Source: an uncultured Actinomycetes bacterium
Lineage (GTDB): Bacteria; Actinomycetota; Actinomycetes; Nanopelagicales; Nanopelagicaceae
Length of the DNA: 15,067 nt
Reading direction: 5' to 3'
NCBI GenBank assembly: GCA_903875815.1
Contig: CAIQXR010000301.1
Span: 1 to 15,067 of the forward strand
Shown: piece by piece, positions 6,522 to 13,366 of the stretch
How positions within the stretch are numbered: the stretch's first letter is position 1
How the letters are laid out: each line of letters opens with the position of its first letter
The notes under the pieces: model-generated
Databases searched by the model: none
Seen by the model: the letters and a program-made list of their open reading frames with translations, nothing else
What the model was told of the DNA's origin: nothing
Made by a program: the position numbers and the translations under genes

Positions 6522-7856
6522 ATGAAGAAGCCACCAGTCTCAGGGATTAATACGGTGGCTAAGCGCTTGGTTGGCCGTCGTGATTCAGTGCTTGAACGCA
6601 AGACTGTTCGCGAATCCTTGGTATCACTCGCCGGCCTGATTGGCCGTCCGGTAACTGATGAAAATGGCCGAGTCATCGGAAAGTTAGTTGATGTCGTAGT
6701 GCGTCACGGCGAAGAGACTTACCCACCCGTCTCTGGCTTGATCGTCAAAGTAGGTCAGAGCAAATCCTTTATTAATGGCGCCCGTATCTCTCAATTAACT
6801 CAGAGCGAAGTGCGACTCTCTTCCACTCGGATCAATTTAGAAGATTATCAACGTCGCCCGGGCGAATCCCTACTCGATGCCGATGTGCTCGACCACCAGA
6901 TTGTCGATGTCGATGGTTTGCGAGTGGTTCGTTCCTCTGATCTCTACCTTGCACCTTTCGATAAAGAGATTCGTGTCGTTGGTGTAGATATCTCATTCCG
7001 TTCGTTCTTGCGTCGAATTTTTCCGGGCGCAATTAGTCGTCGTCCTACTCCCGAGCAAGTCGTGGATTGGGCAACAGTGGCTTCACTCGCCGATGACTCT
7101 GGCGTAGTCCGCACTTCCGGATCGCGATCTGTCCTCAGCCAACTTCGCCCAGCCGACCTTGCGGACTTGATTGAAGATCTCTCTGGCCGCGAACAAGGCG
7201 CCCTTATTGAATTGCTCGATCCAGAACTTGCCGCTGACGCCTTGGAGGAGATGGAAGATCTCGAACTTCAGGGACTTCTCCGTGGACTTTCAGCAGAGCG
7301 CGCAGCTGGCTTGATTACTCGCATGGAGCCTGATGAGTCTGCGGAAATTCTCCGCGACCTCGATGATGAGCACCGTGAAAGCATCTTTGCTTCGATGGAT
7401 TCAAAGATCGCTAAGCAGCTGCGAAATCTCGTGGCATTTGATGAAACCCTTGCCGGCGGAATTATGACTACCCACATACTTCTTACTCGCGAAGAGGATA
7501 CGGTTGCATCGGCGCTCAAATTGCTGGTGGAACATCGGGAGCGCGATATCTCTGATGGCGTCGTAGTGGTGGATGCTCGCGGACGATTGATCGACCATAT
7601 TCAAATTATTGAATTAATTGCGGCCAAGCCAACGGCGTTGCTCTCCACATTAATCGGACCGCCTTACCCCACTGCAGTGGCCGTAGATGCACCGCTGAAG
7701 GATGTTATTGAAGAGTTCGCTAATAACCGCGGTTCATCGATCATCGTTATTGATGAGAAGAAGAAGCCAGTCGGTCGAATTCTTGCCGATGACTTAGTGG
7801 ATGCCTTGGCTTCAGATTCCCCAGCCCGAGGTATTTCTCAAGAAGTGGGGCGCTAA
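6522..7856 (+). CDS. Soluble PRC-barrel / MgtE N-domain / CBS-pair protein (MgtE channel module without membrane part)
   Basis: The 444-residue product carries the cytosolic magnesium-sensing half of an MgtE channel but no transmembrane helices. Order: a PRC-barrel-like region (about 33-105, SLAGLIGRPVTDENGRVIGK) and a second one (about 118-165), then an MgtE_N superhelical domain (about 205-305, with LRPADLADLIEDL, LDPELAADALEEM and MEPDESAEILRDL repeats), then a CBS pair (about 313-370 and 375-432) opened by AGGIMTT, the equivalent of the AG.LMT junction in MgtE. In MgtE these domains bind Mg2+ and close the pore. Mycobacteria keep a similar protein (Rv1232c) near mrp. Here it is one base from an NRAMP-fold transporter, suggesting it gates or senses for that protein; this is inference. 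Confidence 0.9.
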   Translation: MKKPPVSGINTVAKRLVGRRDSVLERKTVRESLVSLAGLIGRPVTDENGRVIGKLVDVVVRHGEETYPPVSGLIVKVGQSKSFINGARISQLTQSEVRLSSTRINLEDYQRRPGESLLDADVLDHQIVDVDGLRVVRSSDLYLAPFDKEIRVVGVDISFRSFLRRIFPGAISRRPTPEQVVDWATVASLADDSGVVRTSGSRSVLSQLRPADLADLIEDLSGREQGALIELLDPELAADALEEMEDLELQGLLRGLSAERAAGLITRMEPDESAEILRDLDDEHRESIFASMDSKIAKQLRNLVAFDETLAGGIMTTHILLTREEDTVASALKLLVEHRERDISDGVVVVDARGRLIDHIQIIELIAAKPTALLSTLIGPPYPTAVAVDAPLKDVIEEFANNRGSSIIVIDEKKKPVGRILADDLVDALASDSPARGISQEVGR

Positions 7857-7857
7857 C

Positions 7858-9126
7858 GTGAGCGATGTAAAGAAGAAGAGCGCGAGCATCGCCTCACCAC
7901 GAAAAATTAGAATTGCAGCATTTCTTGCGGTTATGGGTCCAGGAATTATCGCTGGCCTCTCGGATGATGATCCAGCGGGTATTACTACCTATTCGCAACT
8001 CGGTGCGAAATATGGATATCAACTCCTGTGGACGCTGGTTATCTCCACCGTTGCTTTGATTATCTTCCAGGATCTGGGCGCCCGCATTGGCGTGGTTACT
8101 CGCCAAGGCCTGATCGGACTAGTTCGCCAGAAATACGGTGCCCGGTCGGGAGTGATGAGTGCTTCGGCCTTGATTATCGCCAATATCGGAACGATGACTG
8201 CAGAATTTGCTGGCATTGCAGTAGCGGGAAAACTCTTTAATATTCCGAACTACATCACGGTGCCTGGTTCGGCGCTTCTCGTCTCGTTCCTAGTTTTGCG
8301 TGGAACATTTGCACGCGTAGAGAAAGTCTTCTTCCTCCTCTCGGGCGTATTTCTTGCTTATGTCATTGCAGGTTTCCAAGCCCACCCTAATTGGGGAAGC
8401 GCCTTCAAAGGGATGGTCGTGCCGACTATGCCTTTTAATCACGATGCGATTTTGATTGCTACGGCAACGCTCGGCACAACCCTTGCGCCATGGGGGCTGG
8501 CCTTCATTCAGTCCTACGCAGTAGATAAGCGTCTGACTCGCGATGATCTCAAATTGCTTCGCGTGGATGTGTGGACTGGCTCATTCCTCACCGGAATCAT
8601 CGGCTTCTTCGTCGTCGTTACTTGCGCGGCCGCATTCCATTCCCACAATATTGCAATCACCGATGCGGGCCAGGCTGCTGCGGCGCTGAAGCCGCTTGCC
8701 GGAACTTTCGCTAAAGATCTCTTTGCCATCGGCTTGATCGGCGCAGCTCTTCTCGCCGCATCAATCTTGCCGCTGAGTACTGCGTACTCCGTCAGCGATC
8801 TCACTGGTCGTCCAGCTGCGCTCGACGATAAACCAAAAGAAGCGCCGCTTTTCTATTCCACGTTTGCGATCATCACCGTTATCGCTGCTTTGATAGTTAT
8901 GGTCTTCGGTGGACATTCCAGCACATTGCTCGCGATTCTCGTGATCACCCAGGTGCTCAATGCCGTTCTGCTGCTTCCACTTCTCATGTATATGTTCGGA
9001 ATTTCGCGGGATCAAAAACTGATGGGCGAATATCGGGCCAGCACCAAGATGCAATGGGTCTACGGAGTAATCATCACGATCGTTGCATCGTGCATCGGCT
9101 GCATGCTCTGGTTTTCTTTTCACTAA
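7858..9126 (+). CDS. NRAMP-fold (SLC11-related) divalent cation transporter with altered metal site, likely Mg2+/Mn2+
   Basis: A 422-residue membrane protein with about eleven hydrophobic segments, the NRAMP number. Canonical NRAMPs bind transition metals through DPGN in helix 1 and (A/C)..MPH in helix 6. Here helix 1 reads DDDPAG (D38-P39-A40-G41), so the aspartate remains but the asparagine is glycine, and helix 6 reads TTLAPW (A210-P211-W212), so the metal-selecting methionine is alanine and the histidine tryptophan. Loss of the methionine is the hallmark of NRAMP-related magnesium transporters (NRMT). The GTG at 7858 leaves one base after the preceding stop. An in-frame ATG at 7801 would add 19 residues inside the upstream gene and is less likely. 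The gene directly follows an MgtE-type Mg2+-sensing module, which supports a magnesium role. Confidence 0.85.
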   Translation: MSDVKKKSASIASPRKIRIAAFLAVMGPGIIAGLSDDDPAGITTYSQLGAKYGYQLLWTLVISTVALIIFQDLGARIGVVTRQGLIGLVRQKYGARSGVMSASALIIANIGTMTAEFAGIAVAGKLFNIPNYITVPGSALLVSFLVLRGTFARVEKVFFLLSGVFLAYVIAGFQAHPNWGSAFKGMVVPTMPFNHDAILIATATLGTTLAPWGLAFIQSYAVDKRLTRDDLKLLRVDVWTGSFLTGIIGFFVVVTCAAAFHSHNIAITDAGQAAAALKPLAGTFAKDLFAIGLIGAALLAASILPLSTAYSVSDLTGRPAALDDKPKEAPLFYSTFAIITVIAALIVMVFGGHSSTLLAILVITQVLNAVLLLPLLMYMFGISRDQKLMGEYRASTKMQWVYGVIITIVASCIGCMLWFSFH

Positions 9127-9136
9127 TCGATAATTT

Positions 9137-10048
9137 ATGAGCCAAACACATCACTCCACCCTTCCGCGTGGTCGCGACATTCTCTTTCTCGCCCTAGGCG
9201 TAGTAGGTATTGGTACATCTGGCCCGGTTATTTCACTCAGCCGGATGCCGGTTCCCACCTTGATCATGTGGCGCAACCTCGGTGGCGCACTCGTCATGTT
9301 CCCCTTCGCACTCCGCAAAAAGGAGTGGCGAACCGGAGCAGGTCGCACAGCAATGAAACTTTCCGCCGTCTCTGGTGTCTTACTTGCCCTTCACTTCATG
9401 GGTTTCTTCTTGGCCATGCGTCTGACCAGCGTCGCGGCGGGAACCGCTATTACAGCAACCCAACCTATTTTTACCGCGATTTATTTGCGTTATCGCGGTG
9501 AGGAGATTGCCCGTCGTGCCTGGGGCGGAATGTTCATCGCCTTCCTCTCGGTACTCCTGATTACTGGGGTTGATTTACGTATCTCTGCACGATCTTTCCT
9601 GGGTGATCTATGCGCCCTAGTCGGCGCAGCACTAGCTGCTGCGTACATGTTGATTGGCGCTAAAGCTCAGAAAGAACTTTCTACTTCTACTTACACATCA
9701 GTCTGCTATTCGGTCTGCGCACTTACTGCGCTACCGATCGCACTGCTCGTTAATTTCCATATCTTCACTTACTCAGCTCGCCAGTGGTTGCTCTGCTTAG
9801 CACTCATTGCGGGCGCCCAAATTCTGGGCCACACCATGTTCAATCTCTCCCTCAAGCGCGTCTCACCGGCTGTTGTGTCATTGATTGTCTTCTTTGAAGT
9901 GCCGGTCAGTGCAGTCTTGGCTTATTGGTGGCAAGGACAACAACCACCAGCTGGCACCATTCCTGGAATCTTCGGCTTGCTCCTAGGTTGCACAGTCTTT
10001 GTTTTGCGCTCGGGGAAGAAGAGCGCTTCCGGCGAGGTAACTGCGTGA
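9137..10048 (+). CDS. EamA-family (DMT superfamily) transporter
   Basis: A 303-residue membrane protein with about ten predicted helices in two EamA repeats (roughly 12-140 and 155-292), the normal layout of ten-helix drug/metabolite exporters. The first repeat has the GTSGPVISLSRMPVPTLIMWR pattern and AATAITATQP-like helix ends (TAITATQPIFTAIY). The second has FNLSLKRVSPAVVSLIVFFEVPVSA, typical of the family's final helices. Substrates of such proteins cannot be predicted from sequence. There is no clear Shine-Dalgarno site; the start lies ten bases after the upstream stop and may be reached by re-initiation. A TAATTT immediately abuts the ATG, too close for a leaderless -10. Confidence 0.85.
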   Translation: MSQTHHSTLPRGRDILFLALGVVGIGTSGPVISLSRMPVPTLIMWRNLGGALVMFPFALRKKEWRTGAGRTAMKLSAVSGVLLALHFMGFFLAMRLTSVAAGTAITATQPIFTAIYLRYRGEEIARRAWGGMFIAFLSVLLITGVDLRISARSFLGDLCALVGAALAAAYMLIGAKAQKELSTSTYTSVCYSVCALTALPIALLVNFHIFTYSARQWLLCLALIAGAQILGHTMFNLSLKRVSPAVVSLIVFFEVPVSAVLAYWWQGQQPPAGTIPGIFGLLLGCTVFVLRSGKKSASGEVTA

Positions 10049-10890
10049 TTGACTTACACACTCACTCGGCAGTGAGCGATGGCACAGATTCACCAGCCAT
10101 GCTGATCAATAAGGCGATGGCAGCGGGTATCACCACGCTAGCAATAACCGATCACGACACGATCGCAGGATGGGATGAAGCCACCCGCGCGCTTCGGCCG
10201 GGGATGGATTTGGTCCCCGGGGCAGAGATCTCTTGCCAGACCGAAGATGGAATCAGCGTTCACATGTTGGGTTTACTCTTCGATCCAGATCACGCACCAC
10301 TGATGGAAGTGCTGGCGAATACGCGCAATAATCGAATAGGTCGGATGGCGAAGATTATTGCTCGCATGCAAGCCGCTGGTATCGAGATTGAGATGAGCGA
10401 TGTGTTGGCACAACTCTCTGAGGGCGCAACGCTCGGTCGCCCACATTTGGCCGATGCCTTAGTTGCAAAAGGAATCGTCCGTGATCGGGAAGAGGCTTTC
10501 TCCGACTTGCTTCACAATAACTCGGCTCATTATGTCTCGCATTATTCACCGACTCCTGAACAGGTCATTGGGTTAATAAAGCAAGCAGGGGGAGTAGCAG
10601 TCATCGCTCATCCTTACGCCACTTTGCGCGGAAAAATCGTGAAACCCACCAGCTTTGAATCATTCGTCCGAGCGGGACTTGATGGCATCGAGGTCTCTCA
10701 TCGCGATCAGAGCGTGGAAGAACGGGAACTTCTCACGGCAATTGTGAATGAATACGGACTTATTTATACCGGCGCCAGCGATTATCACGGTGAGGGTAAA
10801 CTCAACCAGTTGGCAGAGTTCACTACCGAGCCAGAACAATGGGAAAAATTAGAGGCGCGAACTGATCAACGAAGGGTCATCCGTAAATGA
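10045..10890 (+). CDS. PHP-domain phosphoesterase (YciV/RNase AM-like)
   Basis: The 281-residue protein is a PHP metal-dependent phosphoesterase. Metal-binding motifs in order: HTH at 5-7 (motif I), TDHDT at 35-39, the conserved glutamate E61 in PGAEISC, H73, H189 in IAHPY, and D246 and H248 in SDYHG. An insertion between about 95 and 175 matches the layout of YciV-type enzymes. Characterised relatives hydrolyse 3',5'-nucleoside bisphosphates or trim 5' ends of small RNAs; which applies here is not known. The GTG start overlaps the EamA stop as GTGA and lets the product begin MIDLHTHS, exactly as the family does; upstream in-frame codons only read through the EamA gene. The stop overlaps the marC start. 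Confidence 0.9.
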   Translation: MIDLHTHSAVSDGTDSPAMLINKAMAAGITTLAITDHDTIAGWDEATRALRPGMDLVPGAEISCQTEDGISVHMLGLLFDPDHAPLMEVLANTRNNRIGRMAKIIARMQAAGIEIEMSDVLAQLSEGATLGRPHLADALVAKGIVRDREEAFSDLLHNNSAHYVSHYSPTPEQVIGLIKQAGGVAVIAHPYATLRGKIVKPTSFESFVRAGLDGIEVSHRDQSVEERELLTAIVNEYGLIYTGASDYHGEGKLNQLAEFTTEPEQWEKLEARTDQRRVIRK

Positions 10891-11510
10891 ATAGCGTTGC
10901 ATCAATCTCAGCCGTCACTTTTGGCATTCAGGCATTTATGACGCTCTTCGTCATTCTCGACCCACCTGGTGCCACACCAGTCTTCTTGGCGCTCGTCAGT
11001 GGTCGCACACCACGTGAACGCGTTCGCATGGCATGGCAAGGTGCCGCCGTCTCGCTCTCCGTCATTGTGGTCTTTGCACTCTTTGGCAAAATTATTTTGG
11101 ATTACTTACATGTCTCCATCAATGCTCTTCAAGGAGCAGGCGGGTTACTTCTCCTACTTATCGCACTCGAACTTCTGACCGGCAAAGATTCCACTAGTGA
11201 GGGCGGCAGTGACGGAAACGTTGCACTTGTTCCACTCGGCACTCCGCTACTAGCGGGTCCCGGCGCGATCGTGACCACAATTCTTTACGTTCAGCGGGCA
11301 CACACAACAAATATGAAGCTCTCGTTGGCACTAGCGATCATCGCTGTGCATGCAGTCATTGGCTTGACTTTGATGTCATCCACCAAGGTTCTCTCGCTAA
11401 TCAAAGATGCAGGCGTAACACTGGTGGCACGAATTGCTGGCCTCTTGCTCGCCGCCATCGCGGTGGAGATGATCGTTCAGGCGATTAAAGGCTTCTTCAA
11501 CCTCGGCTAG
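10887..11510 (+). CDS. MarC-family integral membrane protein
   Basis: A 207-residue protein with six predicted membrane helices (about 10-30, 45-65, 70-90, 110-130, 143-163, 180-200). It matches the MarC/UPF0056 family: FMTLFVILDPPGATPVFLAL at the first helix, the PLGTPLLAGPGAI segment near 113-125, and a closing RIAGLLLAAIAVEMIVQ. The family's function is unknown; an early link to multiple antibiotic resistance was not upheld. Its ATG overlaps the PHP gene stop (ATGA), so EamA, PHP and MarC form a translationally coupled cassette. The convergent DUF3107 gene begins 19 bases later, and no hairpin terminator is obvious in that gap. Confidence 0.9.
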   Translation: MNSVASISAVTFGIQAFMTLFVILDPPGATPVFLALVSGRTPRERVRMAWQGAAVSLSVIVVFALFGKIILDYLHVSINALQGAGGLLLLLIALELLTGKDSTSEGGSDGNVALVPLGTPLLAGPGAIVTTILYVQRAHTTNMKLSLALAIIAVHAVIGLTLMSSTKVLSLIKDAGVTLVARIAGLLLAAIAVEMIVQAIKGFFNLG

Positions 11511-11529
11511 CCAAAACGCCAATCAGCAA

Positions 11530-11757
11530 TTAGTTGGAAGCGAAGCCGACTTTGCGATCGGTGCCAGTTCCAACATCAACAAATGAGATGCGGCCATGTG
11601 GCACGAGTGTCTGGCGGCCTTTCACATCAGTCAAAGTAAGTGTCTCGCCCTTTTCGATCGCAGCTTTTACTGCCGCGATTGCTTCCGCCTGAGAGAGATC
11701 AGACTCGATATGGAGTTCGGTAGGGGATTCTGAGATTCCGATACGAATTTCAATCAT
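11530..11757 (-). CDS. DUF3107 small actinobacterial protein (TB9.4-like)
   Basis: A 75-residue protein beginning MIEIRIGISESPTEL, with LTLTDVKGRQTLVPHGRISFVDVG in the C-terminal half. The pattern matches DUF3107, an actinobacterial family of unknown function represented in mycobacteria by the T-cell antigen TB9.4. Its hydrophilic beta-rich sequence suggests a small cytosolic protein. It lies 31 bases downstream of the tetR gene on the same strand, the same pairing as in mycobacteria (Rv3208-Rv3208A), so the two are likely one operon. A good AGAAGGA ribosome binding site fixes the start. Confidence 0.9.
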   Translation of the reverse strand: MIEIRIGISESPTELHIESDLSQAEAIAAVKAAIEKGETLTLTDVKGRQTLVPHGRISFVDVGTGTDRKVGFASN

Positions 11758-11763
11758 GGGTGA

Positions 11764-11770
11764 TCCTTCT
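11764..11770 (-). promoter_or_regulatory. Shine-Dalgarno site of the DUF3107 gene
   Basis: On the minus strand AGAAGGA lies six bases before the ATG at 11757. No promoter hexamer is placed before this start, consistent with read-through from tetR. The same gap holds two copies of AAGTCGAA, one ending the tetR gene; no role is assigned. Confidence 0.7.
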
Positions 11771-11788
11771 CGTTAGTTCGACTTGTTA

Positions 11789-12430
11789 TTAATTCGACTT
11801 GGGAAAGCCGGAGATTCCTCGCCACATAAGGTTCGAGACGAGTTTCACTGCGCTTTCACGGTCTATCTTGCCATCTCGTTCGAGCCAGTGTCGCGCTGAA
11901 TGTTGAGCAGTTCCAATGAGGCCCACAGCGAGCATCATCGACTCTTCTTTAGCGAGGCCAGTATCGAGGGAGATTACGGCGCTCAGCGCTGCCGCGTTGT
12001 CATAGGTCATACGGTGGAGACGCTCGCGCACTTGTGGCTCAACGCTCATATCGCTCTCAAAGAGGAGACGGAAAGCTTCGCCTTCGCGATTGATAAATCC
12101 GAAGTAAGCATCGACAGTTGCTTCCACGCGAGATGCATTCTCCTTAGTGCCGGAGATCGCCTTCTGAAGTTCAAAGACGAGTGAATCGATATGGAGGTCG
12201 AGAACTGCGAGATAGAGATCTAGCTTTGATGGAAAGTGCTGATAGAGAACGGGCTTACTAACCTGGGCACGATCGGCAATCTCATCCATCGCAGCTGCGT
12301 GATAGCCAGCGGCCGTAAAGACTTCGAGAGCGGCGGCGAGAAGTTGAGCGCGGCGCTCATCGCGAGGCAGACGCCCCTTATTAGAGGAGTTGGCAGCAGC
12401 AGTGGCAGTGGTGGCGCGTTCGTTACTCAC
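11789..12430 (-). CDS. TetR-family transcriptional regulator
   Basis: A 213-residue regulator with an N-terminal TetR DNA-binding domain at about 25-75: AQLLAAALEVFTAAGYHAAA, then MDEIADRAQVSKPVLYQHF as helix-turn-helix, followed by PSKLDLYLAVLD. The rest (80-213) is an all-helical ligand/dimer domain typical of the TetR_C class; no ligand is predictable. The GTG at 12430 is chosen because a TAGGAT -10 stands seven bases upstream and because the longer open frame would run through the divergent mshB gene. The protein pairs with DUF3107 downstream as in mycobacteria (Rv3208 region). It is divergent from mshB with only 36 bases between starts, so it may repress itself and mshB; that is inference. 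Confidence 0.9.
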   Translation of the reverse strand: MSNERATTATAAANSSNKGRLPRDERRAQLLAAALEVFTAAGYHAAAMDEIADRAQVSKPVLYQHFPSKLDLYLAVLDLHIDSLVFELQKAISGTKENASRVEATVDAYFGFINREGEAFRLLFESDMSVEPQVRERLHRMTYDNAAALSAVISLDTGLAKEESMMLAVGLIGTAQHSARHWLERDGKIDRESAVKLVSNLMWRGISGFPKSN

Positions 12431-12437
12431 GGGGCTA

Positions 12438-12443
12438 ATCCTA
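12438..12443 (-). promoter_or_regulatory. -10 element of tetR, leaderless
   Basis: On the minus strand TAGGAT ends seven bases before the GTG start at 12430. No Shine-Dalgarno site is present. It is the left half of the CCTAA-N9-TTAGG dyad described separately. Confidence 0.6.
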
Positions 12444-12458
12444 AGGGCATTTGTTAGG
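12440..12458. promoter_or_regulatory. Dyad CCTAA-N9-TTAGG between tetR and mshB: overlapping divergent promoters, possible TetR operator
   Basis: CCTAA (12440-12444) and TTAGG (12454-12458) are perfect inverse complements. Each arm is part of a -10 hexamer, one for tetR and one for mshB. The symmetry may simply reflect two like hexamers back-to-back, but its length of 19 bases is also that of a typical TetR-family operator. Confidence 0.4.
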
Positions 12459-12460
12459 CT
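12455..12460 (+). promoter_or_regulatory. -10 element of mshB, leaderless
   Basis: TAGGCT ends six bases before the mshB ATG at 12467, the same hexamer and spacing as at tatB. There is no ribosome binding site, and the intervening GGCATA shows no alternative start. Confidence 0.6.
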
Positions 12461-12466
12461 GGCATA

Positions 12467-13366
12467 ATGTTCACAACAACAGCGCCGGCATTGCGCGCCC
12501 TTCTCGTTCATGCCCACCCCGATGATGAGACGATCAACAATGGCGCAACCATGTCGAAGTTTGTCGCCGACGGAGTTGGCGTGACTTTGGTTACTTGCAC
12601 CCGTGGCGAAGAAGGCGAAGTCTTGGTTCCCGAACTCGCCCACTTAGCGGCCAGCCACGATGACCAACTTGGTCCACACCGTGAAATCGAATTGGCTAAT
12701 GCAATGAAGGCGCTCGGCGTAATCGATCATCGATTCCTTGGAGCGCCAGCAATGAAATGGCGCGATAGCGGAATGATGGGCACCGAACCAAATAATCGCC
12801 CCGATGTTTTTTGGCAAGCAGATCTAGATACCGCGGCAAGTTATCTCGTTTCCATCATTCGTGAAGTAAAACCACAAGTACTTATTACCTATGATGAAAT
12901 CGGGGGATACGGTCACCCTGATCACATCCAAGCGCACCGCGTGGCAATGCGTGCTGCAGAACTTGCTGCCGATTCCAGTTATGGCGATGCGGCTGGCGCT
13001 GCTTGGGAGATATCAAAGATTTATTGGAATGCGATGCCGAAATCTGTGATCCAAGAAGGCATCGATAAGATGAAAGCGATCGGCTCAGATTTTATGGGAG
13101 TCGATAACGTTGATGATCTTCCATTCGCTAAAGATGATGCGCTCGTCACTGCTTGCGTAGATGGCACGCCTTTTGTTGAAGCAAAGATGGCAGCGATGGC
13201 GGCGCATCCCACCCAGATCGCCCTCGATGGCCCCTTCTTCGCACTTTCTAACAATCTCGGTAACCAAGTCTGGGGATTTGAGTATTACTCATTAGTGAAA
13301 GGCGAGAAATCTGCGCCTTTCGACACTGATGGTCGCGAGACCGATCTCTTTGCAGGTCTGCGTTAA
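12467..13366 (+). CDS. mshB: GlcNAc-Ins deacetylase of mycothiol synthesis, MshB
   Basis: MshB removes the acetyl group from GlcNAc-inositol, the second-stage reaction of mycothiol synthesis, giving GlcN-Ins for ligation to cysteine by MshC. The 299-residue LmbE/PIG-L fold protein has the zinc site AHPDDE at 16-21 (H17 and D20 as ligands, D19 as the general base) with the third ligand H153 in GGYGHPDH. Further stretches match MshB rather than generic LmbE proteins: [11 protein letters not shown] (42-52), [12 protein letters not shown] (66-73), [17 protein letters not shown] (90-106), ATHPTQ-like AHPTQIA and the closing TDLFAGL. The start is supported by a -10 hexamer six bases upstream. Other mycothiol genes are not in the window. 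Confidence 0.93.
   Translation: MFTTTAPALRALLVHAHPDDETINNGATMSKFVADGVGVTLVTCTRGEEGEVLVPELAHLAASHDDQLGPHREIELANAMKALGVIDHRFLGAPAMKWRDSGMMGTEPNNRPDVFWQADLDTAASYLVSIIREVKPQVLITYDEIGGYGHPDHIQAHRVAMRAAELAADSSYGDAAGAAWEISKIYWNAMPKSVIQEGIDKMKAIGSDFMGVDNVDDLPFAKDDALVTACVDGTPFVEAKMAAMAAHPTQIALDGPFFALSNNLGNQVWGFEYYSLVKGEKSAPFDTDGRETDLFAGLR

Noticed and set aside
7801..7857. Longer start for the NRAMP-fold protein at ATG 7801
   Set aside because: The extra 19 residues come from reading the MgtE-N gene in another frame; the GTG at 7858 lies directly after the stop.
11511..11529. Bidirectional terminator between marC and DUF3107
   Set aside because: Only a loose CCAA...TTGG symmetry is present, without a stable stem or T-run.
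11771..11805. AAGTCGAA direct repeat as an operator between tetR and DUF3107
   Set aside because: One copy is part of the tetR coding end, and two eight-base copies are too little to claim a site.
12431..12643. Longer N-terminus for the TetR protein (71 extra residues)
   Set aside because: The extension is antisense to the mshB start, including its AHPDDE motif, and TetR proteins rarely have such N-termini.
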